The notes: generated by a model not told the origin, from the letters alone. Numbered from the stretch's first letter, positions 17,058-26,701 are shown. The stretch: DNA of 64,000 nucleotides from an uncultured bacterium (GCA_949282195.1 CASDOW010000011.1:46411-110410); one strand, 5' to 3'. A program made the numbers and translations.

Positions 17058-17978
17058 ATGGAAAAAATTGCCACACAAGAAGATAAATTCATAGTTAAAT
17101 TCAAAGGGACAAGAGGGTCATATCCTGTCCCTAAAAGCAACTTTTTAAAATTTGGCGGCAATACTGCTTCTGTTGAATTAAAATGTGGAAATCAAACAGT
17201 AATTTTAGATGCAGGTACAGGAATAATTGATATTGGACAAGATGAAATAATAAAATCTCAAACTCCCCATAAAGCCACAATACTAATCTCACATCTTCAC
17301 CAAGACCACATCCAAGGTCTGCCGTTTTATAAACCTTTATATATTCCTTCAACAACAATAAACCTTTTCGGTTCTGCGCCAAACAATGAAAATCTTAAAG
17401 AAACTCTTAAAACTATTCTTTTTGATAAAGTTTTTCCTCTTGGTTTGGATGAAATCAAAAGCAATTTTAATATAGAAAACTTTTCAGATGAAATTGTTAT
17501 TACAATAAATCAAAACGGAGATATTAAACTATACAATTCAAAAGATGCAGATATCCCGCAAAATAAAAAAGATATAATAATATCAGCCTATAAAACTCCA
17601 ATGCACCCTAAAAACGGATGTCTATGCATTAAAATCCAATACAGCGGAAAAACCCTAATTTATGCAACAGATAAAGAAAGCCAAAACTCAAGCGACAATG
17701 ATTTTATTAACTTTGCTAAAAATTGCGATTGCTTAATCCATGACGCACAATATACAAACGACGACTATTTAAATCCCAAACACCCTAAAAAAGGCTATGG
17801 ACATTCAACCTTTGAAATGGCTATTGATATAGCACATCTTACAAATGCAAAAAAACTATTCTTTTTCCACTATGACCCTGAATATGATGATACAAAATTA
17901 TCTAATCTAGAAAATGAACTAACAAAAAAATATAATAGGGTATTTTTTGCAAAAGAAAACTATGAATTTGAAATCTAA
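17058..17978 (+). CDS. MBL-fold metallohydrolase (GTRGS type)
   Basis: 306 residues. It begins with KFKGTRGSYPVPKSNFLKFGGNTASVEL, the start block of a metallo-beta-lactamase-fold group that includes phosphodiesterase-like and PhnP-related hydrolases. LISHLHQDHIQGLPF is the HxHxDH metal motif. LIYATDKE supplies the bridging Asp, CDCLIHDAQY and KKGYGHSTFEMAIDIA later metal contacts, and FFHYDPEYDD the last His. A phosphodiester-like substrate is plausible; nothing here proves it. The gene follows the phosphoesterase by 3 bp, and the TPR gene starts inside its 3' end. Confidence 0.8.
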   Translation: MEKIATQEDKFIVKFKGTRGSYPVPKSNFLKFGGNTASVELKCGNQTVILDAGTGIIDIGQDEIIKSQTPHKATILISHLHQDHIQGLPFYKPLYIPSTTINLFGSAPNNENLKETLKTILFDKVFPLGLDEIKSNFNIENFSDEIVITINQNGDIKLYNSKDADIPQNKKDIIISAYKTPMHPKNGCLCIKIQYSGKTLIYATDKESQNSSDNDFINFAKNCDCLIHDAQYTNDDYLNPKHPKKGYGHSTFEMAIDIAHLTNAKKLFFFHYDPEYDDTKLSNLENELTKKYNRVFFAKENYEFEI

Positions 17979-18540
17979 AATATTATATTTATTCTTTCTT
18001 ATTTGTTTTTTAACAATTGCAAATTGTTATGCCGATTCTTCTTTAAGAGGTCTAAAAGGTTATGAAGAAAACGTAATTGACGCAGCTAAAAATGCAAGAT
18101 TACATTCTAACTTAGGTAATATATATTTTGAAGAAAAAAACTACACAGCTGCCTTAAAGGAATATCAAATAGCCTACAATCTAACTGCAGATAATTATTC
18201 TTCATCTGTTTATTTATATAATATAGCAAGATGTTTTATTAACCTTGGAGCACCAAACATTGCAATCAAACCCCTAAAAGGTGCAATTGATAAAAACTAC
18301 TCTAATTTAATTTACTATGAAACCTTAGCCGATTGTTTCGTCAAAACAAATACGGCTCAAAAAGAATTAAGCAATTATCTAAAAGACACATCAAACCCAT
18401 ACAACAAAATCATGGCAGGCTTCATCTATTTAAAAATGGGAAATAAAGTAACTGCTAGAACAATCTTTGACGATTTCATAAATGAATACCCCAAAATGGA
18501 AGTAGTGCAAGACATTAAAACCTTGATAAAAAAACTTTAA
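17962..18540 (+). CDS. Secreted TPR-repeat protein
   Basis: 192 residues from the ATG at 17962, which gives a clean signal peptide (MNLKSKILYLFFLICFLTIANCYA); an upstream TTG would add five residues and spoil it. After cleavage there are tetratricopeptide-like helices, for example LGNIYFEEKNYTAALKEYQIAYNLT and NIARCFINLGAPNIAIKPLKGAI. TPR proteins are interaction scaffolds, here in the periplasm or outside. The start lies 17 nt inside the MBL-fold gene, so it is translationally coupled to it. Function unknown. Confidence 0.75.
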   Translation: MNLKSKILYLFFLICFLTIANCYADSSLRGLKGYEENVIDAAKNARLHSNLGNIYFEEKNYTAALKEYQIAYNLTADNYSSSVYLYNIARCFINLGAPNIAIKPLKGAIDKNYSNLIYYETLADCFVKTNTAQKELSNYLKDTSNPYNKIMAGFIYLKMGNKVTARTIFDDFINEYPKMEVVQDIKTLIKKL

Positions 18541-18589
18541 AATCAATTTTTACATAAGTTTAACAAAAGTATTACCTTTTAAAAGTATA

Positions 18590-18598
18590 TGCTAAAAT
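18590..18598 (+). promoter_or_regulatory. Extended -10 promoter of dnaE
   Basis: TGC-TAAAAT ends 6 nt before the dnaE ATG, with no Shine-Dalgarno between. The spacing puts the transcription start at or next to the start codon, so dnaE mRNA is probably leaderless. Confidence 0.5.
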
Positions 18599-18604
18599 TT
18601 AGTT

Positions 18605-21600
18605 ATGAAATATGTACCTTTACATATACACACAGAATATTCGCTTTTAGACGGAGCAATCAGAATACCCGAATTTTACAAATTTGCGGCAGAAAACGAC
18701 ATGCCTGCAATTGCCATAACAGACCACGGTGTTATGTATGGCTGTGCTGATATGTTCATTGCAAAAAATGAAATGCTTTCACACATGCTCTCAGAAGAAG
18801 AGCAGGAAATGAAAAAGAAAATTGAAGCCGTAAAACCGATTTTAGGCTGCGAATTTTATATATGTGACGGGGATGTCTTAGAAGACAGAAGCAAAAAAAC
18901 TATGTATCACTTGGTTTTACTTGCTAAAAACCAAAAAGGATACCATAATTTATGCAAACTGGATTCAATAGCAACAACAAAAGCATATTATTACAAACCC
19001 CGTATTAACCATGAAATTTTAGAACAATATAAAGACGATTTAATATGCCTATCAGCCTGCATTCAAGGCGAAGTTGCAAGAAATTTCCTTGACGGAAACA
19101 AAGAAGAGGCAATTAAAAAAGCAAAATATTATAAAGACCTTTTTGGTGATGATTACTACATCGAGCTTCAAGACCATGGCTTACAAGAACAAAAAGACTC
19201 AAACCCGTTCTTAATGGAAATAGCTAAAGAATTAAACATCAAAACAGTCATAACAAATGACTCACACTATTTAAGAGCACAAGACGCAGCTTGGCATGAC
19301 ACATTATTATGTGAACAAACAAAATCTTCAAAGGCAAATCCAAACCGCTTTAAATTCTCTGTTAACGAGTTTTATGTTAAAACCGTAGACGAATTAAGAA
19401 AAGCGTTTTCTTGGATGGATGAAGACTATTTCAATACTTGCATTAACAACACTGTTGAAATTGCCGATAAGATAGATTTCCAAATGGACAAACTGGAATT
19501 TGGAAAAACAAAAGAATACCTTCCAAAATACCCATGTCCAGACGGATACGACGAAGTTCAATATTTTGACCATTTATGCAGAGAAGGGCTTAAAAAAAGA
19601 TACGGCGACCCTATCCCTGATGATATCATAAAACGCTATGAATACGAATATGATGTAATTTGCAAAATGGGTTTCCCTGCATACTTCTTGTTAACTTGGG
19701 ACTTTATAAACTGGGCAAAAGAACATAAAATCCCCGTAGGGCCGGGAAGAGGTTCGGCTGCCGGTTCTATTGTTGCGTACTCTCTTGGAATAACAGAACT
19801 GGACCCAATCAGACACAATCTTTTGTTTGAACGTTTCTTAAATCCTGAACGTATATCAATGCCTGATATAGATATTGACTTTTGCCAAAGAAGAAGAGGT
19901 GAAGTAATTGACTACGTTTCAGAGCGCTGGGGCGCAGATCATGTTTGTCAAATCATAACTTTTGGTACATTAGCAGCTAAAGCTGCCCTAAAAGCAGTTT
20001 GCAGGGTTTATGATATCCCGTTTTCTCAAGCCAACACTTGGGCAGGAATGATACCTTCTATGCCGGGGACAAAATTAAAAGAAGCATTGGCTGAGGGCAT
20101 GGAATTAAAAAAACTATGTGATGAAAACACTCAAGTTCAAAGCCTTGTTGATGAAGCACTACATATGGAAGGGCTTAAAAACCAAGTGGGCACTCACGCA
20201 GCCGGTGTTATTATTGCCCCAAGACCCATGGACGAAATTATTCCCGTTGCCCTTTCAAAAGAAAAAGCCACCACAACACAATATCCTATGGCAGGTATTG
20301 AAAAACTCGGCTTATTGAAAATGGACTTTCTGGGGCTTGAAACTTTAACGATTATTCAAGATGCTCTTGACTTAATTAAAGCAAGAACAGGAAAAGATAT
20401 CGATATCAATAACATTCCCCTTGATGATAAAGAAACTTTTGAAATGCTTTCTAAAGGCGAAACAGACGCAGTATTCCAGCTTGAATCAAGCGGTATGAAA
20501 AAATATATTAAACGCTTAAAACCGACAGTCTTTGAAGATTTAGGCGCTATGGTTGCACTATACAGACCGGGGCCATTGGAAGCAGGCATGGTTGAAGACT
20601 TTATTGACAGAAAACATGGCCGCCAAAAAATCGAATATGCTCATCCTTTATTAGAAGGAATTTTAAAAGATACCTACGGCACAATCTTATATCAAGAGCA
20701 AATTATGGCAATTTTCCAAACTCTGGCTGACTACTCACTGGGCGGAGCTGATATGGTTCGCCGTATGATGGGTAAAAAGAAACTTCAACAAATGGCAGAA
20801 CAAAAATCAATTTTTGTTGAAGCAACAGCAAAAAAAGGAATGAGCTCAGAAGCTGCAACAAAATTATTCGAACAAATCGAAAGCTTTGCTAAATACTGTT
20901 TCAACAAAGCTCACTCATCAGCTTATGCCTTTGTAGCATACCAAACAGCATACCTAAAGGCACACTATCCTGTTGAATTTATGTGTGCAATGCTGACTTC
21001 TGTTGCAGACAAGCAAGAAAAAACTCAACAATACATTCTTCAATGTCAAGCACAGGGAATTGAGGTATTGGCTCCTGATATCAATAAATCTAATTCGCAA
21101 TTTACCCCTGACGGCGACAATATCCGCTTTGGATTAGCATCAATTAAAAACGTCGGCGAAGCCGTTATTGAACAAATTGAAAAAGAAAGAGAAAATAAGC
21201 CCTTTGAAAGCTTTTATGATTTTTGTTCAAGGGTAGATATGAAATGTCTGAACAAAAGAACGCTTGAAAGTTTAATTAAAGCAGGCGCATTTTCTTGCAT
21301 TGAAAAATCAAGAAAACAGCTTTTAGAAAACATTGACAAGGTTGTTGAATTTGTTCAAATAAACGCAAAAGCAAAATCATCAGGACAAGTTAGCTTATTT
21401 TCAGCTTTAGGAAATGATGCCCAAGAAGAACTCAACATTCCGACATTCCAGATGAGCGGCAATAGTGATGATGAATTTTCCGATTCTCAAATTCAACTTT
21501 TTGAAAAAGAGTTAATGGGTATATACGTTACATCACACCCTTTAGCCTCAATACAAGGAATTTTAAAATATATAACCACTCAAACCATTTCCGATATTTT

Positions 21601-22129
21601 TGAAAATCCCAAACCGGACGCTACGGTTACAATATGCGGTTTATTATCTCAAATTGTTCAAAAACCGACAAAAAAAGACCCTTCAAAATTCATTAAAACA
21701 GGCACAATTGAAGATTTGACATCAAGAATAGGAATAGTTGCCTTCCCCAAGATTGTTGAAAAATATGGTGCATTAATTGACTCAGAACAAAAAGTAATCA
21801 TTAAAGCAAAAATAAATGTTAAAGATGAAGAAATAAATCTTGCTATTAACGAAGTAAAACCAATTGAAGAAGTTAATCTTGTTACTTTAAAAGTTTTAAA
21901 AGAATTAGCAATGGAAGAAAATGTTCTTCTAAAAGAACTTTTAGCAAAACACAAAGGTGAAAATCCTGTTGTAATTGATTTTGAAGCACCCGATGAATTT
22001 GATAAACCAAAAAGATTTCAACTTCTGACAAACGACCATTTATGGGTCAGCATAAATGATGAGATGAAAAGAGAAATAGGTGCAACATTTAAAGACAAAA
22101 TGGAAATCAATGTTTTACACCTTAGTTAG
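18605..22129 (+). CDS. dnaE: DNA polymerase III alpha subunit
   Basis: 1174 residues, full length for DnaE. The N-terminal PHP domain begins VPLHIHTEYSLLDGAIRI with ITDHGVMYG following. The polymerase domain has GPGRGSAAGSIVAYSLGIT and the catalytic PDIDIDFCQRRRGEVIDYV. Further on are the KYCFNKAHSSAYAFVAYQTAYLKAHYP thumb/fingers block, a helix-hairpin-helix (FGLASIKNVGEAVIEQI) and a C-terminal OB fold (VTICGLLSQIVQKPTKKDPSKF). It is the replicative polymerase. Its promoter appears to be a bare extended -10. The 3' end overlaps the opposing zinc-ribbon gene by 8 bp. Confidence 0.97.
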   Translation: MKYVPLHIHTEYSLLDGAIRIPEFYKFAAENDMPAIAITDHGVMYGCADMFIAKNEMLSHMLSEEEQEMKKKIEAVKPILGCEFYICDGDVLEDRSKKTMYHLVLLAKNQKGYHNLCKLDSIATTKAYYYKPRINHEILEQYKDDLICLSACIQGEVARNFLDGNKEEAIKKAKYYKDLFGDDYYIELQDHGLQEQKDSNPFLMEIAKELNIKTVITNDSHYLRAQDAAWHDTLLCEQTKSSKANPNRFKFSVNEFYVKTVDELRKAFSWMDEDYFNTCINNTVEIADKIDFQMDKLEFGKTKEYLPKYPCPDGYDEVQYFDHLCREGLKKRYGDPIPDDIIKRYEYEYDVICKMGFPAYFLLTWDFINWAKEHKIPVGPGRGSAAGSIVAYSLGITELDPIRHNLLFERFLNPERISMPDIDIDFCQRRRGEVIDYVSERWGADHVCQIITFGTLAAKAALKAVCRVYDIPFSQANTWAGMIPSMPGTKLKEALAEGMELKKLCDENTQVQSLVDEALHMEGLKNQVGTHAAGVIIAPRPMDEIIPVALSKEKATTTQYPMAGIEKLGLLKMDFLGLETLTIIQDALDLIKARTGKDIDINNIPLDDKETFEMLSKGETDAVFQLESSGMKKYIKRLKPTVFEDLGAMVALYRPGPLEAGMVEDFIDRKHGRQKIEYAHPLLEGILKDTYGTILYQEQIMAIFQTLADYSLGGADMVRRMMGKKKLQQMAEQKSIFVEATAKKGMSSEAATKLFEQIESFAKYCFNKAHSSAYAFVAYQTAYLKAHYPVEFMCAMLTSVADKQEKTQQYILQCQAQGIEVLAPDINKSNSQFTPDGDNIRFGLASIKNVGEAVIEQIEKERENKPFESFYDFCSRVDMKCLNKRTLESLIKAGAFSCIEKSRKQLLENIDKVVEFVQINAKAKSSGQVSLFSALGNDAQEELNIPTFQMSGNSDDEFSDSQIQLFEKELMGIYVTSHPLASIQGILKYITTQTISDIFENPKPDATVTICGLLSQIVQKPTKKDPSKFIKTGTIEDLTSRIGIVAFPKIVEKYGALIDSEQKVIIKAKINVKDEEINLAINEVKPIEEVNLVTLKVLKELAMEENVLLKELLAKHKGENPVVIDFEAPDEFDKPKRFQLLTNDHLWVSINDEMKREIGATFKDKMEINVLHLS

Positions 22130-22517
22130 CTAATATCTTATTCCAAGTTATTTGCTTTAAAATATTATCCTTATCATCAACCCATATTTGCGTATTTGGG
22201 TGCAATTGAGCTAAATCAGACGCAATTTCTTTTAAATAAATAGCATATCTTGCATCCACAAAGCTCACTTTGTCTATTTTTTCGATATAATAATCTTTTT
22301 CTCCGCAATTTGTACAAAACTTGTCAGATGGCACAATTTCACCCCAAAAAAGTTTTGCTTGTCTTTTAACATCACATCTTGCACATCTTATAATATAATA
22401 ATTTTTCACAAGATACTGTCCGCAATCAGGGCAATATCCCTCATCCGAACATAAAAGAGCATTTTTATGATTACATTTACTATGATTATTTATAAATTTT
22501 AATAATATATTTTTCAT
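22122..22517 (-). CDS. Small zinc-ribbon protein, function unknown
   Basis: 131 residues. Three Cys pairs (CPDCG, CARC, CTNCG) plus single Cys and His residues near the N-terminus (HSKCNHKNALLC) indicate one or two zinc ribbons in the first 75 residues. The C-terminal third is a short alpha/beta segment ending TWNKILAN. I do not recognise the family. It sits alone between dnaE, which it overlaps tail to tail by 8 bp, and the divergent ribbon-helix-helix gene. A nucleic-acid or protein-binding role is possible; nothing more can be said. Confidence 0.6.
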   Translation of the reverse strand: MKNILLKFINNHSKCNHKNALLCSDEGYCPDCGQYLVKNYYIIRCARCDVKRQAKLFWGEIVPSDKFCTNCGEKDYYIEKIDKVSFVDARYAIYLKEIASDLAQLHPNTQIWVDDKDNILKQITWNKILAN

Positions 22518-22729
22518 GTTTTTTTATTAATGATTTATTGCAATTAATCAAAAAACAGGCTAAAATAACGCAATATCAAGGTTTTACAGATTATTAAGAA
22601 ATATTACAAAAAGAACACATAAATAGCAATTATTTAAAAGAAATATACTTTATATATACAAGAGAGATAAGTAAAATAAAAAACTAAAACTAAAATAAAT
22701 AACAGTATATATCAAAAGGAGAGCGCACA

Positions 22730-22918
22730 ATGGCTAGAGTTTTAATTTCAATGCCCGAACAATTTTTATCACAAATCGATTCAGTAGCACAAGGCGAAAA
22801 CAGAACAAGAAGTGAACTTATTAGAGAAGCACTTCGTACATATATTAATCGTTCAAAAATCAGAGAAAACGGTTTAGCATCTAAAAATGCAGCAATTCTT
22901 GAAGCTCTGCTCGATTAA
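22730..22918 (+). CDS. Ribbon-helix-helix (CopG-like) DNA-binding protein
   Basis: 62 residues. The strand ARVLISMPEQFLSQID and the helices RTRSELIREALRTYIN make a canonical RHH dimerisation and DNA-binding unit. A short tail ends ILEALLD. The ribosome site is strong (AAAGGAGAGCGCACA) and follows a 210-bp A-rich gap. No toxin gene is next to it, so it is more likely a stand-alone regulator than an antitoxin. A close paralogue with the same length and tail is encoded at 55556-55744. Confidence 0.85.
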   Translation: MARVLISMPEQFLSQIDSVAQGENRTRSELIREALRTYINRSKIRENGLASKNAAILEALLD

Positions 22919-22935
22919 TAAAATCAAAATTGAAA

Positions 22936-22967
22936 AAAGGCTCACACCGCTACCGATGTGAGCCTTT
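22936..22967. terminator. Terminator of rpmI-rplT (also downstream of the RHH gene)
   Basis: AAAGGCTCACA and TGTGAGCCTTT form an 11-bp stem around a 10-nt loop. On the minus strand a run of six T follows directly, so it is a good terminator for the ribosomal operon. On the plus strand the T run is poor. Confidence 0.8.
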
Positions 22968-22987
22968 GTGTTATTTAAAATTCAAAA

Positions 22988-23338
22988 CTATTTTGCACTT
23001 TGTGCTGTTTCAACTAAAACTTTGAATGCTTCAGGTTCGCTAACTGCTAATTCAGCCAACATTTTTCTGTTAACTTGAATATCAGCTTTTTTAAGCATGT
23101 TCATAAATTTAGAATAGCTTAAGCCTAATTCTCTAACTGCAGCATTAATTCTGATAATCCAAAGAGCACGCATATTTCTTTTTAGAACGCGTCTATCTCT
23201 ATATTGATATTTTAATTTTTTCATTACTGCAATATTAGCAACTTTAAAAATTCTGCTTCTTGCACCAAGAAAACCTTTAGCTAATTTTAATATTTTTTTA
23301 TGTCTTTTTCTTAATACGTTACCACGTTTAACTCTCAT
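22988..23338 (-). CDS. rplT: 50S ribosomal protein L20
   Basis: 116 residues, the usual length. [34 protein letters not shown] is the basic N-terminal extension that threads into 23S r[35 protein letters not shown] is the conserved globular part. L20 is needed early in 50S assembly and in many bacteria represses its own operon by binding the leader. It follows rpmI by 13 bp on the minus strand. The usual upstream partner infC is not here. Confidence 0.97.
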   Translation of the reverse strand: MRVKRGNVLRKRHKKILKLAKGFLGARSRIFKVANIAVMKKLKYQYRDRRVLKRNMRALWIIRINAAVRELGLSYSKFMNMLKKADIQVNRKMLAELAVSEPEAFKVLVETAQSAK

Positions 23339-23351
23339 AGTTCAGCCTTCC

Positions 23352-23564
23352 TTATCTTGTAAATTTCTTTTTGTACGGTAATTCCTTAGCAATCATTGCT
23401 AAATTTCCTTCAAATACTTCAGTTGTACCTGAAAGTCTGTTTTTTCTGGCTGGACTTTTATGAGCTAATAAGTGTCCTTTGCCTGCTTTTTGACGAAGCA
23501 CTTTACCACTAGCTGTGATTTTGTAGCGTTTCGCAGCAGATCTGTGTGTTTTCATTTTAGGCAT
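23352..23564 (-). CDS. rpmI: 50S ribosomal protein L35
   Basis: 70 residues when started at MPKMKTHRSAAKRY, the family's invariant start; ATGGAGATAAAA gives a ribosome site 6 nt before it. An upstream ATG would add four residues (MEIK). KAGKGHLLAHKSPARKNRLSG is conserved L35 sequence. It is the first gene of the rpmI-rplT operon, divergent from rlmN. The leader of about 120 nt contains a hairpin, see 23597-23614. Confidence 0.96.
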   Translation of the reverse strand: MPKMKTHRSAAKRYKITASGKVLRQKAGKGHLLAHKSPARKNRLSGTTEVFEGNLAMIAKELPYKKKFTR

Positions 23565-23596
23565 TTTTATCTCCATTTCGTTTTACTGTATCCCTT

Positions 23597-23614
23597 GTGG
23601 CATACCAAAGCCAC
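23597..23614 (-). promoter_or_regulatory. Hairpin in the rpmI-rplT leader, possible L20 site
   Basis: In the minus-strand leader, GTGGC and GCCAC pair around an 8-nt loop, about 35 nt before the rpmI start. L20 autoregulation through leader structures is known in E. coli and Bacillus. Whether this small hairpin mimics the L20 site on 23S rRNA cannot be told by eye. Confidence 0.3.
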
Positions 23615-23682
23615 TTTAGGCTACTTTATAATATTTTAAAAATAAAGAAAAATCAAGCAAAAATGATATTTTTAATAAGTTA

Positions 23683-23691
23683 TGTTACTAT
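23683..23691 (+). promoter_or_regulatory. Extended -10 promoter of rlmN
   Basis: TGT-TACTAT ends 6 nt before the rlmN ATG, with no Shine-Dalgarno in between; another candidate leaderless transcript. Confidence 0.45.
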
Positions 23692-23697
23692 TATTTT

Positions 23698-24729
23698 ATG
23701 GAAAAAATTACACTATCTAAATTTTCAAAAGAAGAACTAACAGATTTTATTATAGAAAATAATGAGAAAAAATTCAGAGCAGAACAAATTTTTTCTTGGA
23801 TTTGGGCGAAAAATGCTTCCGATTTTAATCAAATGACAGATGTCAAAAAAGAATTTAGGGAATTTTTAAATCAAAATTGTCAAATTCTCGATTGCAAAAT
23901 CAAACTAAGACAAATTTCCAAAGACGGCACAATAAAATATTTAATAGAATTTAAAGACGGATTATGCGCCGAAACCGTTTTAATGCGTTTCGATAACCGT
24001 TCAAATCTTTCAATGTGCGTATCATGCCAAGTCGGCTGCAAAATGGGCTGTAAATTCTGTGCAACCGGAAAAAACGGATTTAAAAGAAATCTTGAAGCCC
24101 ATGAAATTGTTTCTCAAATTCTTTTAGCTCAAATTGATACAAATTTAAAAATCACAAATGTTGTCTTTATGGGGCAGGGTGAACCCTTGGACAACTTTGA
24201 AAACATAAAAAAAGCAATATACTTAATAAATAAAAATCTTCAAATTTCAATAAGAAGAATGACCCTATCTACATCAGGTATTGTTCCAAAAATCTATGAA
24301 TTGGCTCAAAACGAACTTACACCAACTTTGGCAATATCGCTGCATGCCCCAAATCATTCAATCAGAGAACAAATAATGCCGATTGAAAAAAAATATAATA
24401 TCGAAAACCTCAAAAAAGCGCTAAAAGAATATAACAACAAAACAAAAGACAGAATAACAATTGAATATATTTTAATTGGCGGATTAAACGACACAAAAGA
24501 TTGTGCGCTTGAATTAATAGATTACCTGAAAGATATTAAATGCAACATCAATCTTATTCCATATAACCCTGTAGATGATAATTCCGGCTTTAAAAAACCA
24601 AACAAAAAAGACATGATGAAATTTAAATATCTCCTTGAAGCCTCAGGTAAAAAAGTAACCATAAGACTTGAACGCGGAGCAGATATTGACGCAGCCTGCG
24701 GACAATTAGCAGGCAAAATCAAAAACTAG
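23698..24729 (+). CDS. rlmN: 23S rRNA (adenine2503-C2)/tRNA methyltransferase RlmN
   Basis: 343 residues. A helical N-terminal domain (KFRAEQIFSWIWAKNASDFNQM) precedes the radical-SAM core. CKMGCKFCATG is the CxxxCxxC motif that binds the 4Fe-4S cluster, GQGEPLDNFENI the SAM-binding GEPL block, and GADIDAACGQL the C-terminal methyl-carrying Cys. The second conserved Cys is in the CVSCQVGCK segment. It methylates C2 of A2503 in 23S rRNA and A37 of some tRNAs. Its end overlaps the opposing fliD gene by 4 bp. Confidence 0.95.
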   Translation: MEKITLSKFSKEELTDFIIENNEKKFRAEQIFSWIWAKNASDFNQMTDVKKEFREFLNQNCQILDCKIKLRQISKDGTIKYLIEFKDGLCAETVLMRFDNRSNLSMCVSCQVGCKMGCKFCATGKNGFKRNLEAHEIVSQILLAQIDTNLKITNVVFMGQGEPLDNFENIKKAIYLINKNLQISIRRMTLSTSGIVPKIYELAQNELTPTLAISLHAPNHSIREQIMPIEKKYNIENLKKALKEYNNKTKDRITIEYILIGGLNDTKDCALELIDYLKDIKCNINLIPYNPVDDNSGFKKPNKKDMMKFKYLLEASGKKVTIRLERGADIDAACGQLAGKIKN

Positions 24730-26561
24730 CCGATGTATGTATTAAAAGTGCTTAATTGACTGTTTAGCGCTGCAATAGTTGCATCCATTTGATTAAATTG
24801 CTTGTACAATCTTTCTTCATAGGCGGTTATACGATTTGTTGTGCGTTCAATTCTTGAATTCATGGATGTAATTTGAGCTTGAATACTATCGGATTTATTC
24901 GTAAAATAACCGTTTTCATAATCAAGGGCACTTTCAATATCCACAAGAAGTTGGTCGAATATGCCGTTATCTGTTTTTGATGTATATCCATCAGACAATA
25001 GCATTTTTACCGATTCAAAATCTTCGCTTAAGGCTTCTTCTAATTTTTCTTCATCAATTGTCAAATTAACAGCATCGGACTTAGATGTTGAAATACCGAT
25101 TTCAGCAAGCATTGAAAATGCGCCGTCATTATCGCTTATGGCTGATGTAACGCCTCTTATGTTATTCAACAAAGAACTTAGACTTGAATCATGCCCAATA
25201 CTGCCTGAAGATGAAGTTTCTGTTCTTATTGTTGTAACTAAATCATTATATGCTTTTACAAATGTATTTAAAGCCTCTTTAACTTCCGTATAATCAGGTG
25301 AAATATCAAGCGTAACATTTTTGTCGTCTTTTTCGTTATTAGAATAATCGCTTGTCGGTTTTTTAATTGTAATTGATAAATTTGCAATACCTGAGGCTTC
25401 GCCTGTAATTGTATTGGATGATGAAATAACTTTATTTCCGTTAACATAAGCTATTGCATTTTGACCAAGAGTTTGAGAGCCGTCTGCCAATCTTTCATCT
25501 TCGCCGGAGCCTACAGTCAGCCCTAAAACATTTAATAAATTTGTTCCTTCTTCAGACAAACTGATATTACTTTGACCTGTTTGAGTAGAAGTTAAAACCA
25601 ATTTATTTGTCAAAGAGTCATAGCTTGCTTTAACATTTGCATCAGAATTACCGTTAATTCTTGAAATTAAATTATTTAAAGTTGTTGTTTCATTTATCTC
25701 AAAATCAACACCGTTAATTGTGATTTTTCCTGTTTGTGCAGGGTTTCCGTCTTCATCAAAAAATTTAACTTCACCAAGACCGGATTCTTCACTAACTAAA
25801 GCGGCACTCGTATTAACCAAAGAAACAGGATACGCGCTTTTATAGCCTGAACCGTCTTTTTCGTTTAGTTTCAATGCAGTAACAATATTAGAAGTATCTC
25901 CACCCGAACCTATCATAAGATTGGCGGAAGTATCCTCTTGATATGTTGTTTGACCGTCTTGGGTAACTTCTTTATAAGCTTTAATTGAAAAATTACCGCT
26001 ATCATCAACGGAAGCTTGAATTCTTCCATCTGATACGGTATTTATTTTATCCATGACATCTTTAACTGTATCACTTTGGGCAATTTCAATTTTAAATTCT
26101 TTACCGTCTAAAAACATTGAAAAAGTGCCGGCTTTAGCTTGTCCGTTTGCAAGATTAACAAACTTTGCATTTTCAACATTTTCTTTTGATATTGTTCCTA
26201 AGCTGTTTGCGCTTTTAGCGGTGGTTGAAGTTGCAATTTGTTCAATTTGTAAATTTACATTTGCACTTGCAACACTTCCTGTTGAAACAGCAGTTGCATA
26301 TGCGTCATTTGATGAAGTGATAGTTGTATTTGTCCACATATCACTTGATGAATTATATATTGTGTTAGTAAAAGTTTTTAGTGCAGATTGAAGCGTTGTA
26401 AATTTAGTTTTAATGCTTGATAGAGTGCTATCTGTTTTTTGCAGAGCCTCAAGCTTTGTTTGCAGAGGAGTTAACGAAGAAGTTTTCTTGGCACTAACAA
26501 GCTGAGAGACCCAGCTTTCAATATCAAATCCTGATCCTACGCCTGTGATTGTAGAAGACAT
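24726..26561 (-). CDS. fliD: Flagellar hook-associated protein 2 (filament cap)
   Basis: 611 residues. The N-terminal GVGSGFDIESWVSQLVSAKKTSSLTPLQ and the C-terminal coiled coil (ITSMNSRIERTTNRITAYEERLYKQFNQMDATIAALNSQL) are the FliD_N and FliD_C hallmarks; the middle is Ser/Thr/Asn-rich, as expected for a surface-exposed cap. FliD caps the growing filament and promotes flagellin folding. No other flagellar structural gene is in the window. GGGA lies upstream of the ATG. The presence of fliD implies that the cell, or a recent ancestor, builds flagella. Confidence 0.92.
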   Translation of the reverse strand: MSSTITGVGSGFDIESWVSQLVSAKKTSSLTPLQTKLEALQKTDSTLSSIKTKFTTLQSALKTFTNTIYNSSSDMWTNTTITSSNDAYATAVSTGSVASANVNLQIEQIATSTTAKSANSLGTISKENVENAKFVNLANGQAKAGTFSMFLDGKEFKIEIAQSDTVKDVMDKINTVSDGRIQASVDDSGNFSIKAYKEVTQDGQTTYQEDTSANLMIGSGGDTSNIVTALKLNEKDGSGYKSAYPVSLVNTSAALVSEESGLGEVKFFDEDGNPAQTGKITINGVDFEINETTTLNNLISRINGNSDANVKASYDSLTNKLVLTSTQTGQSNISLSEEGTNLLNVLGLTVGSGEDERLADGSQTLGQNAIAYVNGNKVISSSNTITGEASGIANLSITIKKPTSDYSNNEKDDKNVTLDISPDYTEVKEALNTFVKAYNDLVTTIRTETSSSGSIGHDSSLSSLLNNIRGVTSAISDNDGAFSMLAEIGISTSKSDAVNLTIDEEKLEEALSEDFESVKMLLSDGYTSKTDNGIFDQLLVDIESALDYENGYFTNKSDSIQAQITSMNSRIERTTNRITAYEERLYKQFNQMDATIAALNSQLSTFNTYIG

Positions 26562-26701
26562 AAATTAAATCCCTTTAACTTTTACATATATCCTTATAGT
26601 TATACTATAATATAAAGTGTTCCACGTAACATCTACATTATAACATATATATTAAGTTTTGTTACATCATGTATAAGTTGCATTTTATAAACGAGGAAAA
26701 A

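Noticed and set aside
13950..18540. malQ-phosphoesterase-MBL-TPR genes as a defence island
   Set aside because: The overlaps and spacings show an operon, but the members match glucan metabolism and generic hydrolases, and no defence-specific domain was seen.
22730..22918. RHH protein as an antitoxin
   Set aside because: No toxin gene lies downstream; a terminator and the convergent ribosomal operon follow directly.
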